From the NCBI GenBank assembly GCA_026389735.1, contig JAPLHH010000063.1, forward strand, positions 1 through 8,357: a stretch of DNA of 8,357 bases, given 5' to 3'. The notes under the pieces were generated by a model that saw only the letters and a program-made list of their open reading frames with translations, had not been told where the DNA came from and did no database searches. Below are positions 6,821-8,357 of the stretch, piece after piece (within the stretch, counting starts at the first letter, position 1; each line of letters starts with the position of its first letter). The stretch comes from Chloroflexota bacterium (GTDB lineage Bacteria; Chloroflexota; Dehalococcoidia; GIF9; UBA5620). The position numbers and the translations under genes were made by a program.

Positions 6821-7435
6821 CTAAACGAAAACGGAAACACAGAACCAGACGCCGAAGCCAACCAGAACCAGAGCACAAACACCAAAGACAATCCTCTGAA
6901 CTTTCTGCGTCCAAAGATGCTTTGTTCTAAACACGCTCATTGATATAAATTGTTCCCAAACTAAATCACACGACCAATGCACCACAGCGAAAACAACCAG
7001 GCCCCAGATGCCAAACCCAGCGGCAGTGGCTATAAGGGCTATCCCTATGGTCGCCCACCACAAGAAGAAATACGGGTTAGCCCCGGTCATCATAATTCCG
7101 GTAACTAAAGAGTTATACGGCAAATCAGCAGCTTCCCCTTGAGCCTTCTTAATATTCCACACCACCACCGAGCCCATAGCAATCAACATTAAGCCGCCAG
7201 CCAGACCGATAACTTTCTTGGCCTCGGGAGAAGCAAAGAAATGAGCAAAGCCGAAGTAGATAAGCGCCATCAAAGGCAGTTCGATAACGGCATGACCCAG
7301 AGCGATGAATATACCAGCGTTTTGCTCCCGGTAGCCTTTGGCAATGGTAGCCGCAGTAAGCGGCCCGGGCAACATGACGCCGGAAAGGGATATACCGGCG
7401 GCTGAAAGCAGAAATAGGCCAAGGCTTGCTGTCAT
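6821..7435 (-). CDS. LysE/RhtB-type small-molecule exporter
   Basis: An inner-membrane protein of the LysE amino-acid/metabolite exporter superfamily, 204 residues as usual for the group. It shows six likely membrane segments: about 4-24, 41-63, 74-93, 109-136, 142-158 and 182-203. The family signature near the N-terminus appears as GVMLPGPLTA (19-28), and the mid-protein NPYFFLWW (120-127) corresponds to the conserved NP(K/x) segment of the fourth helix. The substrate cannot be inferred. ATG start at 7435 lies 5 nt after the GNAT stop; no good ribosome site is visible, so coupling to the GNAT is likely. The 3' end lies 7 nt from the stop of convergent guaB3, with no terminator visible between them. 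Confidence 0.88.
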   Translation of the reverse strand: MTASLGLFLLSAAGISLSGVMLPGPLTAATIAKGYREQNAGIFIALGHAVIELPLMALIYFGFAHFFASPEAKKVIGLAGGLMLIAMGSVVVWNIKKAQGEAADLPYNSLVTGIMMTGANPYFFLWWATIGIALIATAAGFGIWGLVVFAVVHWSCDLVWEQFISMSVFRTKHLWTQKVQRIVFGVCALVLVGFGVWFCVSVFV

Positions 7436-7440
7436 AATCG

Positions 7441-7920
7441 TCAGGATAACTCAAGGCCAAGGACGACCGAAGTTTCTCTCTGGCGGTCAGATATCCGCCA
7501 GTAGGTTCTAAGCAATTCATCCTTATCGGGCAAGAGGCGAAAACCATGCATCTCGTAGAACGCTATTGCCCAACGAACATCAGCCCATGTCCCCACGAGC
7601 AGCCGCTGGGTTTCACAAAGGCTCTTGAGGTGATTAAGCAACTTGCTGCCGATTCCCCGCCTTTGCCAAGAGGTTATCACGTAGGCATGCCTTATCAAAG
7701 TTACATACTTGACTCGCTGGAAGCCCATAACTCCAACAAGCTGTTCCTCATCCTGCCAGCCAAAGAAAGACATCTCCTCCATTTCTCGGCTGAGCTCATC
7801 AATAGACATGTAAGGTTCATGGTAACAATCCGGCGGAATAACACCTCGGTAGGCTTTGGCTGCGTCATTAATGACAGGATATATGATTCTAATGTCTTGC
7901 GGCTGACACTGCTTGATCAC
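7441..7920 (-). CDS. GNAT-family N-acetyltransferase
   Basis: Acyl-CoA-dependent acetyltransferase of the GNAT fold; substrate unknown. In 159 residues it shows AAKAYRGVIPPDCYHEPYMS (20-39), which may shape the acceptor site, LVGVMGFQ (61-68), motif A with the pyrophosphate-binding loop QRRGIGSKLL (86-95) and motif B WAIAFYEMHGF (117-127). The start is GTG at 7920, giving the N-terminus MIKQCQPQDI expected for this group. An in-frame extension upstream to 8055 would overlap the preceding gene in another frame and encode basic, non-family sequence. The strong AGGAGG (7942-7947) lies 21 nt before the GTG, too far for direct use; see the separate observation on a possible mini-ORF. It is the middle gene of a run on this strand, with the exporter 5 nt downstream. 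Confidence 0.88.
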   Translation of the reverse strand: MIKQCQPQDIRIIYPVINDAAKAYRGVIPPDCYHEPYMSIDELSREMEEMSFFGWQDEEQLVGVMGFQRVKYVTLIRHAYVITSWQRRGIGSKLLNHLKSLCETQRLLVGTWADVRWAIAFYEMHGFRLLPDKDELLRTYWRISDRQRETSVVLGLELS

Positions 7921-7945
7921 GGCAGCAACAAACTCGCTAAACCTC

Positions 7946-8357
7946 CTACTCTTCCTCTTCTTCTTCCTGTACCTCAGCCCCCAACTCGCCGCCAAGCCGA
8001 GGTAACAAGGCAGTACCCTTAGCCTTTCGTTTGGTAGCTTTAGGTAAACTACCAATCGTCTTCTTCAAATCAGCAAATGTCTCCGCCGGAACCCTTTCGG
8101 GCAACACCAATCCATTAACCCCAGCTTGAAATAAGCTGCTAATCTCAGCGCTGGTCACCGATAAATTCACGGTTACTAATAATGGCTTGGCCAACAACTC
8201 AGTAAAACGCTGACAAATAAGCAAACGCTCGACGGTAACCGAAGACTCCTCTCCAGTAACAAGCACGCCATCAACCGTTAATGGTAACTCATTTATAGCC
8301 CTGACCAAGCCAGGGTCCAGCGAAGGTTCTATTCTTAGGAGCTTGCCCACACCTTCC
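7946..8357 (-). CDS. Unrecognised protein, C-terminal part, with poly-glutamate tail (5' end cut by window edge)
   Basis: The frame is open to the right edge (EGVGKLLRIEPS...), so the true start lies outside; the GTG at 8350 is more likely an internal valine. About 136 residues are visible. Alternating strand-like and helix-like stretches (GVLVTG, PLLVTVNLS, AGVNGLVLP) look like the closing beta/alpha units of a TIM barrel or related fold, with AGVNGLVLPE resembling the kind of loop seen near the last strands; this is a fold impression, not an identification. After about residue 105 comes a basic linker (KATKRKAKG) and a low-complexity acidic end, EVQEEEEEE, encoded by a GAA/GAG run ending in TAG, which overlaps the AGGAGG preceding the GNAT gene. 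It is followed 25 nt later by the GNAT gene and is probably its operon partner. No function is proposed. Confidence 0.7.
   Translation of the reverse strand, partial: EGVGKLLRIEPSLDPGLVRAINELPLTVDGVLVTGEESSVTVERLLICQRFTELLAKPLLVTVNLSVTSAEISSLFQAGVNGLVLPERVPAETFADLKKTIGSLPKATKRKAKGTALLPRLGGELGAEVQEEEEEE

Noticed and set aside
7546..8022. 158-codon open frame on the + strand opposite the GNAT and the poly-Glu gene
   Set aside because: It spans two minus-strand genes, shows no family motif, and its proline-rich end is the antisense of the GAA/GAG tract.
7441..8055. 204-residue version of the GNAT protein starting at 8055
   Set aside because: The extra 45 residues are basic, unlike the family, and overlap the upstream gene; the GTG at 7920 gives the expected N-terminus.

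Overview
The window looks like chromosomal core DNA of a bacterium related to the Chloroflexota, most plausibly the class Dehalococcoidia. This rests on the style of several proteins (a GuaB3-type IMP dehydrogenase relative without CBS domains, a short MetG with an altered KMSKS loop, a GNAT of the 'AYRGVIPPD' type), on frequent GTG/TTG starts, and on AT-rich intergenic palindromic repeats. It is an inference from remembered family resemblance, not from a search.

Layout: 1-1063 (+) is the 3' two thirds of ftsH, cut by the left edge just after Walker B. 1064-1298 is a convergent gap holding a small hairpin and an AT-rich inverted-repeat element. 1299-3931 (-) is a two-gene unit, metG followed 5 nt later by a long-chain polyprenyl diphosphate synthase, read from a probable extended -10 promoter at about 3966-3974. 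3975-4215 is a gap packed with four hairpins, three of them sharing a GGACAG/CTGTCC core. 4216-5258 (-) is rsmI translationally coupled to a 72-residue CxxC/CxxC protein. 5259-5661 is a divergent gap with outward promoters for rsmI and guaB3, a degenerate dispersed repeat, and an unusual interleaved inverted-repeat element. 5662-6813 (+) is guaB3. 6821-8357 (-) is a three-gene run: the 3' end of an unrecognised protein with a poly-Glu tail, a GNAT acetyltransferase and a LysE/RhtB-type exporter.

The genes are mostly housekeeping: proteolysis at the membrane, quinone/polyprenyl tail synthesis, methionyl-tRNA charging, 16S rRNA methylation and purine metabolism. They do not form one pathway. 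Four of the seven starts that can be fixed are non-ATG (GTG for the prenyl synthase, rsmI and GNAT; TTG for metG). No tRNA, rRNA, CRISPR array, transposase or phage gene is visible. I do not see a clear new multi-gene system. The points most worth a second look are the three distinct intergenic repeat structures and the small coupled cysteine protein downstream of rsmI.
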